This document shows, piece by piece, positions 54,141 through 64,000 of a stretch of DNA of 64,000 nucleotides. The stretch's first letter is position 1; each line of letters begins with the position of its first letter. Source of the stretch: Zygaena filipendulae (lineage: Eukaryota > Arthropoda > Insecta > Lepidoptera > Zygaenidae); assembly GCA_907165275.2 (NCBI GenBank), contig OU015659.1:2832501-2896500 (forward strand), in the 5' to 3' direction. The notes beneath the pieces were generated by a model. It was not told the origin of the DNA. It saw only the letters and a list, made by a program, of their open reading frames with translations, and did not search any database. The translations under genes and the position numbers were made by a program.

Positions 54141-54769
54141 AAGAAAAAAACGAGAATTTTATATAGGCTATTAAAGTAACTTCACAAATAATAATTATAA
54201 AAAGCTAGTCTATTTTTTTTGTACAAAATTCCATTAAGACACCACAGGCACAGATAATATAATACTATACTAGTCCGCAGGTATAGATATGCAATTATAA
54301 TTAGGTATGTAAAATTATATTTTATACTTTCAATACTAGCGGTTACCCGCGGTTTTACCACATTAATTTCAGAGTGTTTTTTTTTATGAAAAATTGTTCC
54401 GATTTTAGGACGTACCTAATACCTATATTAAAGAAGCTATGATTAGCTAAAAGTTATGTCTGATTTTTAGGATTTATTTTTTTAAATTAAGCACCAAGTC
54501 CGGATTTTGTGTTTTTGGACCTACCCTTTGGTAGGTTGGTTGGTACGTGAACTTAAAACAAATTAAAAGGTTTGAACTATCGTATGGTAAAATATCCCTT
54601 AACATGACTGTAACTCCGTAGTCCGTACCTCACCCACGACATGAACTCACTAATCAAACACAATAGGGGTACTAGAGTGTACCTACATGTCAAGCACGAT
54701 AGATTCTTGGTTGAGTTCACTGGTTAAAGGTACAGTCAAGTGAATCTAGCCAGTGGGAGAGCTGCCCTT
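54141..54769. other. Non-genic stretch
   Basis: A Hel-A 3' scrap (CTAGCGGTTACCCGCGG) lies at about 54337. No gene. Confidence 0.35.
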
Positions 54770-55189
54770 TTAGCCAAGTTGACAATCTACAATCGTTAAC
54801 CCATAGAAACCTAAGAAACGAACGCCATGTCACATGGTCACGTACAATCCTCCAATCAAAAGTTCATGCAGCAGGGCAATTATGTAACTTTTTTTGCTAT
54901 CATATTTCAGTTTCAATCAGAAAAATAGCGATTTTGTTATTAATTAATCGTGTTTAGGCAGCGTTAACTTTTGAAGTATATTTATTTTCGGTGATTGTTA
55001 GATATTGTATAGGTGTCAAAACGTGCATACTGTAATCGCAAAATCACTATGTTTTTGATTGCAACAGAAAAATGATAGAAACAAAAGTTACATGATAGCT
55101 CCCCAGTTTTGCGTTACCATGTGACACAAAGATTCCATTCTCTCTAGTTTTCTATGGGTTAACGGTTGTAGATGGTCAACTTGGCTAAG
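54770..55189. mobile_element. AGCCAAGTTGAC-ended MITE, longer copy
   Basis: Left TTAGCCAAGTTGACAATCTA and right GATGGTCAACTTGGCTAA, with inner inverted words CGTTAACCCATAGAAA/TTTCTATGGGTTAACG. 420 bp, non-coding. Confidence 0.8.
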
Positions 55190-55444
55190 TGGACTGATCT
55201 AAATTACCCATCGCCGCGCCGTAAGTGACGGTGCAAAACCTTCTTCCTTTGGAAAATCAATATGGCACACATGAAATGTAGAATAGGGAAAGTTAAGGAA
55301 TAAAACAACATAGAGGCAGAGCTCATTTATTCGCACACAGACCAAAAACTTAATTAGGACAAAGCTAAACGAAAATGAACAAACATAATATTGAAACAAG
55401 ATAGAAATAAAACCATTCGCCCACAACTACAATATTGTACTTAA

Positions 55445-55650
55445 CTAGTTGTTCCCCACGGTTTAACCCGCGTTAATTTCGGATATCTTACGGCAATTCT
55501 GGGATAAAAGTGTCCTATACCCCTGATAATGTGTATGCAAATTTTCATGATTAATTTATTTATTTGAAAAAAAAAATATGATGATGATAATCTGTTGAGC
55601 TGTTAAGTTGTGAAAACAAACAAACAAACTCACTTCCGCATTTGTAAGGA
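55445..55650 (-). mobile_element. Hel-A Helitron, full copy
   Basis: CTAG next to A; 5' end TCCTTACAAATGCGGAAGTG (minus strand) next to A. An A-rich patch was added inside. Confidence 0.75.
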
Positions 55651-58013
55651 TACATCTATATCAAAATCTTAACCTTTATATACCTACTAGTTTACAAACT
55701 TAACAAAAAATATGACACAAATCCTAGTAAAGAAGTTTCACTTTAATAATATGTAAGTATCAAGTATCGAAACGAATATGACAAATTGCTGAGTCTGAAA
55801 CAAATCACATTTTGAACTATCACCGACCGGTGTCTAGACGTCGCAGAATGCTCCAATCTCCTTTTACTTTTACAAATAACTTTTTGAGATAGATAAATTT
55901 ATATAGAGACTAGATAGATATACATAAGTAAATCAATTTATAGCTCTAGATTCTGTTCACTTTCTTTTGATCTCACCCCTTATGTGTCTGGAACTTTTAA
56001 AACTTATTACCTACATCATCTGCTAAAACACTAAAACATAATATTTTTTTTTCCAAACAGGTCCTAGTGCCATAAATGATTGGACTAATTTTGTAATCTT
56101 TGATAACAATATGAGCTAATTATTTGAGTGATAATACTAATCACCAAATTTTTGGTCGGCATCGGATTTTAACTGAACTAAAAGTTTCCCTTACTCATAC
56201 ATAGATACATACATGAAACATACATACAGGAGAAGCTAATATAAAGCGTGTATAGTGACTTCACAGAACAGAAAGTCTTTCCTCGTAACTATATTTTAGA
56301 ATTCAAAATTGTTTGGCATCTATTCCGTTGTCGTTCTGCACGACAATATAAAAACGCGTGCGTACTGCAGAGCCGGGCATCGAGAAATTTCACAATTAAT
56401 AAAATTTGCACACGTTTTTTTATTACTTTTCGCTTCTAAAATCTTTCTGACGCGCATCGCTATGTTGGTTCGGATGGCAGCTACGCGCTACGCATGGTGC
56501 TACGCCGTTGTTCAACGCTCCGTAGAGTCGTAGAGGTTTATCTCATGCCGGTCGCTTGACCGACGACGCGACGATCAATAAAATATAGAATTCTATGGAT
56601 TTGTAGAAACTAGCAGATTTCCCCGTGGCTTCACCTGAGTGGATTTCAGGATACTCTCTTAAGAACTGGTTGAGAAATATCACGCACCCTATGTGACAAT
56701 ATCGAATATAAACACAACGGAATATAAACAGAATTTAACAAAATAAATATTCTATATAGGTATTAAACATCCAAAGTTCATCTGTTTATACGTGATTGAG
56801 TAACCATCATTCATATATACGCGTGTATTCACTTACACAATTAGCATTATTCGGTGTTACTCGCGATTTTATCCATGTGAATTTCAGGTTTCCCTTATAT
56901 ATGTAGGTATATGCCCTTATATATACTATTATATCTAGTAAATGATAATGAAAACTGCATCGAGAGCCGTTGCGTAGTTTACTAAGCAGACAACGGTACT
57001 GATAGACACGGAAATTTATATATGTATATTAAGTACCTACCTGTTATATTTAGAAAGTAGCCTAGTTGGATAAACAAACTTATAAACTTATATTACCATA
57101 AACTGTGCGTAGCAATGGAAAGTTTTATTAAAAAGATTAAAATAACTTAAGATAAACGGGAGAAAATTGATGGATTTATTTATAATCAAAGACTACATAA
57201 TGATGTTATCTCGAGTCTTTTGGCTTAACTAAATAACTTCAACAGCAAATTAGATAAGGATTAAAGAAAACTTTTACTAAAATAGGGGCAAAATAGGATG
57301 TTTTAGTAAGGATTGAGCAAAAACATTTAATGTAAAGTCCAGCTTAATAAGGACTTCCGTCATCCCTAAATATTGATTTAAATAAAATATATTGTATATT
57401 GTAGTTAGGTATAAATAAAATTGAAGTGAACGGTATTATCTACAGATAAAAATTTTTGATTCACGCCAGTGTTTGTTGTTTTTGAACCTGATTTTCATTA
57501 TAGTTGGAGAGCCGGAATTTTCTCATCGGATACTTTTCATCTCGATACTTAGATCGAGGCAAATGGAGGGCAACTAACGGAAACTTAGCTTTATATCCAA
57601 CCAATACCGCATACACATTCGACGTGTAACCTTACATGGGAGTTTCACTTCAAATAAATAGAAAATAATAGACATGACAAAAAAATTAAAAAATTACTCG
57701 CGTTCCCGGGTGAGGACTTTACGCGGAAAGATCATTCAATTACCACGTGCCCACGCGTCTAGGGGAAATTGTTGGCGGAGATAAAGCGTTCACAGTAAAT
57801 GTACCCCTAGGAAACGGACGTCACTTAATCTTATTTAAGCCCAATTTATCCTTTAAGGTGGATCGTTTGAGACGACTTCCCGTACCATCTTTGGGGAACA
57901 AATAATAATCTAAGTATTAAACTTTCACAAACCACCGGGTCAAATGATCATACTTAGCTTATAGCTTGTGTAGGTACCATATTCTTACCATAGCGATCCA
58001 GCTAACGATGCGG
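55651..58013. other. Long non-genic stretch
   Basis: No gene is supported. Hel-A scraps occur near 56612 and 56868. Bases 56340-56570 are GC-richer with repeated TACGC words and a TATAAAAACGCG sequence at about 56348, but no coding exon could be defined. Confidence 0.35.
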
Positions 58014-58052
58014 TATTATATAAAAGGTATCAGTGGCTAAAAGGTGCCAGTT
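58014..58052 (+). promoter_or_regulatory. Candidate core promoter
   Basis: TATATAAAAGG (about 58016) is followed roughly 30 bp downstream by CCAGTTGTCGG, close to the insect initiator consensus. This TATA-to-initiator spacing is correct. No clear coding exon follows before 58.35 kb, so the transcript would have a long or spliced leader. Confidence 0.4.
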
Positions 58053-58339
58053 GTCGGAATTTAGTTTCAGAGATATAAGCAGTTTTGTAAAGTTCGGTGA
58101 AAAAATTGCGTCTGCGATTTTAATTGTTTTCTTCAATTTCATATATTTTAATCTACAATAATATATTAAAATCTATGTGCAGATTGCTATGTGCAGCAAG
58201 CAGAAGTGTTTTTTATTTCACACAAACTTTTAAAATGCTTTTTCTCAAATCAAGCTTTTTCAGAGATTCAACTTCAAATGCCTGTAAAAAAAAAACTGTG
58301 GTACTTTTTGAATATTTTTTCAATCCTCACATCAATCTG

Positions 58340-58960
58340 GGGGCACGGTAGTGCCCCCGCCAAGACGAGCCAAGCGAAGCGGGAGCACTACCTATCCTTT
58401 CTCGAAGCGCTTCGTCATTTTTGAACCCTCATAACTTGGGTTTGGATTATACCAAATACACGAAATTCTCGGAATATGTTGTCAATAGCGGAATTATCAA
58501 ACATATCAAGTTTTGATTGCATAGCTCTTACACTTTAGATTTTATTGATATCTAAAAATCCCTGGTTTCGTCACTGATTCACTGATGATCATCAAAATTC
58601 TTAGGGTATTTCCTAATGTCCTAAAAAGCTGAAATTTGGCATGTAAGCTAGTATTAGTACACAAACAATAAACAAATTATAAAACTTGTAACTTTTATTC
58701 CCCAACCCCTTAAACTAGGGGTTGGAAGTTTGTATGAGAATTCCGCAATTTTGACTTACAAAAAGAAATGAAATCCCACCAAAAATATTTTCATGTAAAA
58801 TGATGCCAAGGCGAGTCCACTCTACATGAGATCTGATAACTTTTTGACAGTGGACTCGTCTTGGCATCATTTTACACGAAAATGTTTTTGGTGGGGTTGA
58901 CTATTCTAGATACCTAACCTAATCTAATCTTAACTCAATAGCCCACTACTGGTACCTTTT
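58340..58960. repeat. Hairpin-ended repeat block
   Basis: A small stem, GGGGGCACGGTAGTGCCCCC (58338-58357), opens the block. TTCCCCAACCCC/GGGGTTGGAAG form another stem at about 58700-58727, and the block closes with the long hairpin at 58776-58896. It looks like a non-autonomous transposon but is single-copy here. Confidence 0.45.
58776..58896. repeat. Long hairpin
   Basis: Arms CCCACCAAAAATATTTTCAT through GATGCCAAGGCGAGTCCACT and their complement, about 45 bp each with few mismatches, loop about 30 nt. Able to form a hairpin RNA. Confidence 0.8.
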
Positions 58961-58964
58961 TACT

Positions 58965-59065
58965 TGGACGCCCACATATAGGTACCCTGTACCCTCTGTA
59001 CCCTTGACAACGTGTACCTATGCCAAATTTCACGATGATCGGTTGAGTAGTAAAGGTTTGAAAGC
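58965..59065 (-). mobile_element. Hel-A fragment
   Basis: GTACCCTTGACAACGTGTAC and TGATCGGTTGAGTAG match the middle of the family; both ends are lost. Confidence 0.5.
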
Positions 59066-59637
59066 AAAGATCTATCTTAACAGTAAAATAACTTTTTTTT
59101 TTCTATTTAACCTAAATGACCAGTAACTTTTATAAATCCAACCAGCAAGCTCATATCAGTACTCATGGTCAAATGAAATGAAATCATCATTATGTGTTAC
59201 GACAACAGTATACCAAATATTATATAACTGACATAACAAAAACAGCATCAAACAGTCTGTCGCAACAAAACGGTAAACAGTTATACTTACTAGTTCCTGA
59301 AAGAGTCCCGAAATTGATAAGGGTAAAATCGCTAGTAAAAAAAATAAAACAACTGTATCCCTAACAATACGTTTGCCGATATTGAAAGCAAATTGTCTTT
59401 GAATTTAATAAATATAATATTGAATACAACTTGTCACCTTTCGCGAGAATAGGTGTATATTAAGCTCTTATATTGTACAAAATGATATCTTTGTACCGAC
59501 ACCACCCGTACTTTTTTGTATGGAAGAGTATCTCTTTGTTCTTTTTTTTTTTGTATCATCAGGTGAAAATATGTCACAGAAACTAGAACAAACATGAAAT
59601 ACCTACTCGCAATTTGTATATCTCGTAAGACGTACTA
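59066..59637. other. Non-genic stretch
   Basis: Apart from a small Hel-A scrap at about 59290-59332, no feature is supported. Confidence 0.35.
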
Positions 59638-60075
59638 TAGCTGTCCCCTGCGTCCAATCCGCGCGAATTGGGATGTGGACTACTTTTGAAAATCAAAATT
59701 CTAATTAGTCCGTCAGTTAGAAAAAAAAAAACAAAAGACACGTATTTTTTGCATTTTGAAATAATTTAAAATATACAGAGATAAAGCGCATTAAAGTTTA
59801 GGGTGAGTGGGTCGTGACGTCACTAACCGATAAAACCGCCATACAAACTGTCCGAATAGTGACGTCACGCGAAATTTCAACTCAATATATCACCGTTATT
59901 TTTTGATTACGTAAAAAAAGAAAAAATACGTGTCCAATATTTTTTAATAATCTACAAGACGGACTAAAAAATAAAAATTAGTCCACATGCCCACTGCAGG
60001 ATAAAATATAGATATAAAGCACTTTATCTATTGGTGAAAACCGCATGAAAATCCGTTACGTAGTTTTAAAGATCT
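59638..60075 (-). mobile_element. Hel-A Helitron split by family C MITE
   Basis: The left part, CTGTCCCCTGCGTCC to GCGCGAATT, and the right part, CTGCAGGATAAA through ACCGCATGAAAATCCG, flank the MITE. Matching sequence at 41605-41740 on the other strand supports the reading. Confidence 0.65.
59670..59992. mobile_element. CRE-bearing MITE (family C), copy 3
   Basis: 323 bp, GGGATGTGGACTAC to TTAGTCCACATGCCC. TGACGTCA octamers at 59815 and 59860. Confidence 0.87.
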
Positions 60076-60129
60076 AAGCATATATGGGGAGAGACAGCGG
60101 GAAGCCACTTTGTTTTATACTATGTAGTG

Positions 60130-60255
60130 ATATAATTACTACAGCGGTTGCATTGTCAGGTACAGAAAAGGACATAACTAGGGTACCTACTTTTACTCTT
60201 GAATTTCCGCAGGAACTCCGAAAGGATCGCGGGTGAAACCGCGGGGAACAGCTAG
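60130..60255 (+). mobile_element. Hel-A Helitron, 5'-truncated
   Basis: Ends CGCGGGTGAAACCGCGGGG then AACAGCTAG before T. Confidence 0.65.
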
Positions 60256-60582
60256 TAATAGATAAATGCAAGGCATATTAAACAAAAAGGTATTCGTTAT
60301 GCTTTAATCAAATTTTATTAGTTTCTCGCTTGTCTCTTCTCTTGGGAAAACTATAAAAAACTTTAAAAAAAAAATCTACATTTATATTAGGCACTCACTG
60401 TTTCTCCGCGATTTCACTCTGGTGGATTCTCTCGAGAAATCTTTTTTCCAGCTTTGGTTTTAAAAACTATCCTTAGGGATATTGTAGATTTCTATCAACG
60501 CCAGACATTTTGGGTAGGTTCAGTAATTCCAGAGAGTACTCCCTCCCTACAAATAAACTATTTCTAATAATAGGTACTTGAC

Positions 60583-60757
60583 TAACTGCTCTCCGCGGTT
60601 TTAATTTCGTAGTTACCGCGGGAATTCCGAGTTACAAAGTACCCTATGTCTTTCTCTGTACCCCTGACAACGTGTATGCAAAGTTTTATGACAATCGATA
60701 TTGTTTAGTAGTTAAAGCTGAAAGTGTTACAAACTAACAAATAAACTCACATTCGAA
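60583..60757 (-). mobile_element. Hel-A Helitron, diverged
   Basis: Core ACCGCGGGAATTCCGAG and the middle segment CCTGACAACGTGTATGCAAA; the 3' CTAG has decayed to CTAAC. Confidence 0.6.
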
Positions 60758-60918
60758 TACTATTTACCGGTTCGAATCAAAACAAACGAACAGATAGACA
60801 AATATAAAAAAGTAAAACCGTTACCGTTTTGATAGCATGCAAATAACCTTCTGATCTCAATAGAAGGGAGTTTTCTTTATATTACTGCAGGCAGACACTT
60901 CTATTTTATCTTTGTGTA

Positions 60919-61203
60919 TCCTTACTAATATTATAAATGCGAAAATGAGTTTGTTTGTTTGTTACGCTCTCACGGCTAAACAGCTCAACCAATCACCATG
61001 AAATTTTGCATACACGTTGTTATGGGTACGGAGAAGGAAATAGGCTACTTTTTATCTCGGAATTCCCACAGGAACTCTGAAATTAGCGCGGAAGAAACTA
61101 CATTAAATTTTGCATACTACCTACACGTTTTCAAGTACTTTTATCTCGGAATACCCGCGGGATCTCCGAAACTAACGCGAGTGAAACCACGGGGAACAGC
61201 TAA
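60919..61203 (+). mobile_element. Hel-A Helitron, long form
   Basis: TCCTTACTAATATTATAAAT after A; ends GGGGAACAGCTAA, which still fits the CTRR rule. Two core boxes. Confidence 0.75.
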
Positions 61204-61464
61204 TAGGTATATAAAATAATAATTCAATTGCTATTCACAAATTATACCTTCAGGGAAATAGGAAGTCATTAAAATTGCTTACGTACCTACTATAATAAAT
61301 AGGAAAACGGATATTACATGACTTTGCAAATTCCAAATATACTTGTGTCGAAAACAAGGAGGAGAAATTATCCTTCTTGGTCGAAAATCAACATTCAACG
61401 GTGAAGAAAGGGCATTACACATACACAAAACAACACGCACTCAATAGATTGTGAGTGTATTGTA
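61204..61464. other. Non-genic stretch
   Basis: No supported feature. Confidence 0.35.
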
Positions 61465-61665
61465 ATAGTACATTGTTATCCTAGGGGTGAAAGTAACTTA
61501 TTTAGTCCCGAGACGGGGTTTGGCGCCCGAGCGTAGTGAAGGCGCCAATAGATCGAGGGACTAAATAAGTCTTTCTCCCGAGGATAACATTGTGCTTTTC
61601 ATTACGAATGCAAGGAAAGTCAAAATAAAAATAGGAATTAGCTAAAGAAAAAAATGAGTGAGTGA
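61465..61665. repeat. 610-bp hairpin-bearing repeat, copy 3, truncated
   Basis: Matches the first third of 284-893 (ATAGTACATTGTTATCC onward), then stops just before a run of 14 C at about 61673-61686. Confidence 0.75.
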
Positions 61666-61789
61666 GTCATGACCCCCCCCCCCCCCAATCCATTTTTTTC
61701 ATAATGTGTGCAATAAAATTGCGTAGTGTGCAATATAGTCTAATTTACTCTACATTAGTATTAGTGACCTCCCCCACAAAATTTCAGCC

Positions 61790-62195
61790 TGCGACCGCGC
61801 CTGTCTATGGTCTTCATCATCAGTTCCACTGCACTAAATGGTGCTTCCCGAAACCAAATGAACGACCTGTCATAAAAAATACCCTAACCGACTTTACTAA
61901 ATGGTGATTTCCGAGAGCAAATGAACGATCTACCATAAAAACGCCCTATAATCGCTATGGGAGTATAATATTTAAAAAGTTCCCTCGATTTCTAAAAGAT
62001 CCTAACATCAGATCCTGACTTGATGACAATGGAACCACGGTAGTCCAACAAACAACGTTTCTAACAAATAGAATTTTCCCCACCCGTTCAGCCGTCTTTT
62101 GATTTTTTTTTTGATCGAGAAATCACTGAATGTGTATAAAAAACCTACCTACAGTCGAAAATAGAACCTCCTCCTTTTTTGAAGTCAGTTTAATA
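61790..62195 (-). repeat. CCGACTTCCG repeat, minus-strand copy
   Basis: Shares GACCACAGATG-, CATCAGATCC- and AACCTCCTCCTTTTTTG-type words (complemented) with 24462-25230. Confidence 0.55.
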
Positions 62196-62611
62196 AAATA
62201 GACGAAACCGCTGGTGTCGGATCGCATCAAAATCTTCATCATACTCAGCTGAGTGTTTACCTACACTGACTCAGCCGCGATCGTCCTCCTCAATTTTGCG
62301 TGTTACATTATGCAAAGGGAAGAGAATATACCTATACTCAACTGAAATCTTCAACTTTACCTCTTAATACAATATAGTCAACATTCATACAATATAGTAC
62401 AATATAGTCAACATTCATACATACCGAGTGATGTGAGTAGAAGCGACTACGCGCTTCACTCGTGTCGGCAAACTTTGTTAACACCGGCAAGTAAATAAGC
62501 CACCCAAGCGCTCTGCAGTGAATAAATAAGTACACAGCCCAGACGGTATGTAGCCTGTAGGTGCGATAGTACATTGTCTACACTACCACCACCACCACCA
62601 TTAGACAGCTC
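62196..62611. other. Non-genic stretch with short tandem repeats
   Basis: ATATAGTCAACATTCATAC occurs twice at about 62374-62420, and an ACC run lies at 62581-62600. No gene. Confidence 0.4.
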
Positions 62612-62705
62612 CATTATCCCTGAGTAAAATAGGCTATATTGTAATCCGGAATTCCCGCGGGAACTCCGAAATTACCGACCGCGGGTGAAACCGCGACGAA
62701 CAGCT
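62612..62705 (+). mobile_element. Hel-A Helitron, 5'-truncated
   Basis: CCGGAATTCCCGCGGGAACT, then a hairpin box; ends GAACAGCTAT. Confidence 0.6.
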
Positions 62706-62799
62706 ATTATATGACAACTTTAAAAGAAGTCATCCACGTAAATGTTTGGGACGGAGCTCATATATTACGGCTCAATCTCCTTTTGTACACTACACATTA

Positions 62800-62909
62800 C
62801 CAGAAGAGGACATACAGTACCTACAGAAGAGGACATAGGGTACTTTTTGTTTCGGAATTGCCGCGGGAACTCCGAAATTTACGGGGGTGAAACTGCGGGG
62901 AACAGCTAG
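62800..62909 (+). mobile_element. Hel-A Helitron, 5'-truncated
   Basis: AGAGGACATAGGGTACTTTT and the 3' end GGGGAACAGCTAG before T. Confidence 0.65.
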
Positions 62910-63075
62910 TATATTATAAACAGTGCGCAGCAATAGAAATTTTTATGCAAGAGATTAAAATTACTTAAGATAAACGGGAGAAAAATTATATATTTATTAC
63001 CTTAAGCGGTGGTACAGTACATTAATTAGACTAGTTAAATATCTAGTCTAGTCCCATCAGCTTTCAGTATCACTG

Positions 63076-63112
63076 CATAAAGCTAGCTGATGCTGCATCA
63101 GCTAGCTTTATG
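63076..63112. repeat. Perfect 37-nt palindrome
   Basis: Two 18-nt arms, CATAAAGCTAGCTGATGC and its exact complement, around a single T. Confidence 0.9.
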
Positions 63113-64000
63113 GACTTCAAACACTTTTTTAGATTTGTTGGTATTTATTTTCAATAGTGTGTTATTTATAATATTTTCCACATTTCGATAAGGGTTAAAA
63201 TATGTAAAATTATACAATCAGCTTAAATTTTTAATTTCTGTAATATACCTATCAGTATGCCTCTTGATGACTTAAATACATAAATCACAGCTTACGAGTA
63301 TAAGGAGAATCAGACCGAGATCTTTATACCTGCCTGTCCAATGAGAAAAAAAAAATATGACATTGTAATGGCAATTCGGCTGGAAAAATACCTATAGATT
63401 TTAAGTTTTTTAATAAAACGTCAACTGCAGTGCCTTCTGGTGGCTTGCAAGTTTAAAGGTTGTTATAAAATCAATGCTGTATCAAAACACAAATAAAATA
63501 AAGTTTCCTTAGTTGAGTTTTGAATTAAACCTTAATAAACTTAAGCTTGATTTAATAATGTATACCTACGTAAATTCTCTTCCATAAACCTAGAGCCTTC
63601 ATCCACCAAACGGCTGGCGCACTAGAGGGGTCAACGACCTAGTACCCATTCGGAGTAATTGCCGGAAAATTATTACCGTACACTCATTACGGGTAGGAAA
63701 CTGGCATCATCGTTTGGCCGGGCCTCACCATCTCATCAGTTAAGTCTGCGTGAAAGAGACAAAACTATACCAAATATTCAAGTGCATCCCTTTTCTGCAC
63801 GTTAATCTGCTAAAGTTCAAGGTGATGGTAACATTGCGGGAAGATATATGTATATTATATTATGAATTTGGCAAATGCTGTGCAACATCTGTGCTTGAGT
63901 AAGGTCCGACTACTTTATTTACGTTCCGTTTTACCGACGTTCGTGACAATGAACCTTCTAAACGGGATCGTTCATTAGTGAAACCTTCTCGTGACATACG
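63113..64000. other. Non-genic stretch to the window end
   Basis: No gene or repeat supported. GC content rises slightly after 63590, but no exon with splice sites could be defined. Confidence 0.35.

Noticed and set aside
61673..61686. Run of 14 C as a regulatory or quadruplex site.
   Set aside because: A simple homopolymer next to a truncated repeat; length may also be a sequencing artefact.
1..64000. CRISPR arrays, bacterial operons, rRNA or viral structural genes.
   Set aside because: None present. The regularly repeated GC boxes are Helitron cores, not CRISPR repeats, and neither LTR element has an env frame.

Overview
This is a 64 kb AT-rich animal nuclear window, almost certainly from a moth or butterfly (Lepidoptera). 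The evidence is tRNA-derived SINEs with the usual lepidopteran tail, RTE and CR1/Jockey-type LINE remnants, a Pao/BEL and a CsRn1/Kabuki-type Ty3 retrotransposon, dozens of short non-autonomous Helitrons, and many TIR or foldback MITEs. There is no bacterial gene structure, CRISPR array, rRNA or convincing functional tRNA.

Host genes are sparse and hidden by introns. Reading splice sites by eye gives three loci. (1) A four-exon minus-strand gene (41317 to 39356, 257 aa) whose four exons join with matching phases at every junction. (2) A two-exon plus-strand gene for a secreted 268-aa protein (46067 to 47137). (3) Isolated minus-strand exons at 48363-48481, 43533-43746 and 30323-30480 with good splice sites; the first ends in the phase the other two need, so they may be parts of one large gene. 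None could be assigned a function.

Layout: 1-4.3 kb MITEs and foldbacks; 4.35-8.76 kb a Helitron split by a Ty3 retrotransposon with identical 326-bp LTRs; 8.8-32.6 kb non-genic DNA filled with MITEs, Helitrons, SINE and LINE remnants, plus one GC-rich exon near 30.4 kb; 32.6-39.3 kb a second Helitron split by an intact BEL/Pao element (1684-aa polyprotein, 148-bp LTRs, GGACA duplication); 39.3-41.3 kb the four-exon gene with a MITE in each of two introns; 41.3-46 kb repeats and one exon; 46-47.1 kb the secreted-protein gene; 47.1-64 kb repeats, one exon and one plausible core promoter near 58.0 kb.

The most informative structure is the nesting of mobile elements. One MITE copy holds a Helitron that another copy lacks, which gives an internal empty site and fixes the abundant GC-box repeat as a Helitron. 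Helitron copies have in turn been hit by both LTR retrotransposons, a SINE and MITEs. No clearly new enzymatic system was found; the notable points are the unannotated spliced genes, an 18-codon insertion that breaks the integrase DD35E spacing, a MITE carrying two perfect TGACGTCA sites at fixed 45-bp spacing, and near-perfect foldbacks able to make hairpin RNA.
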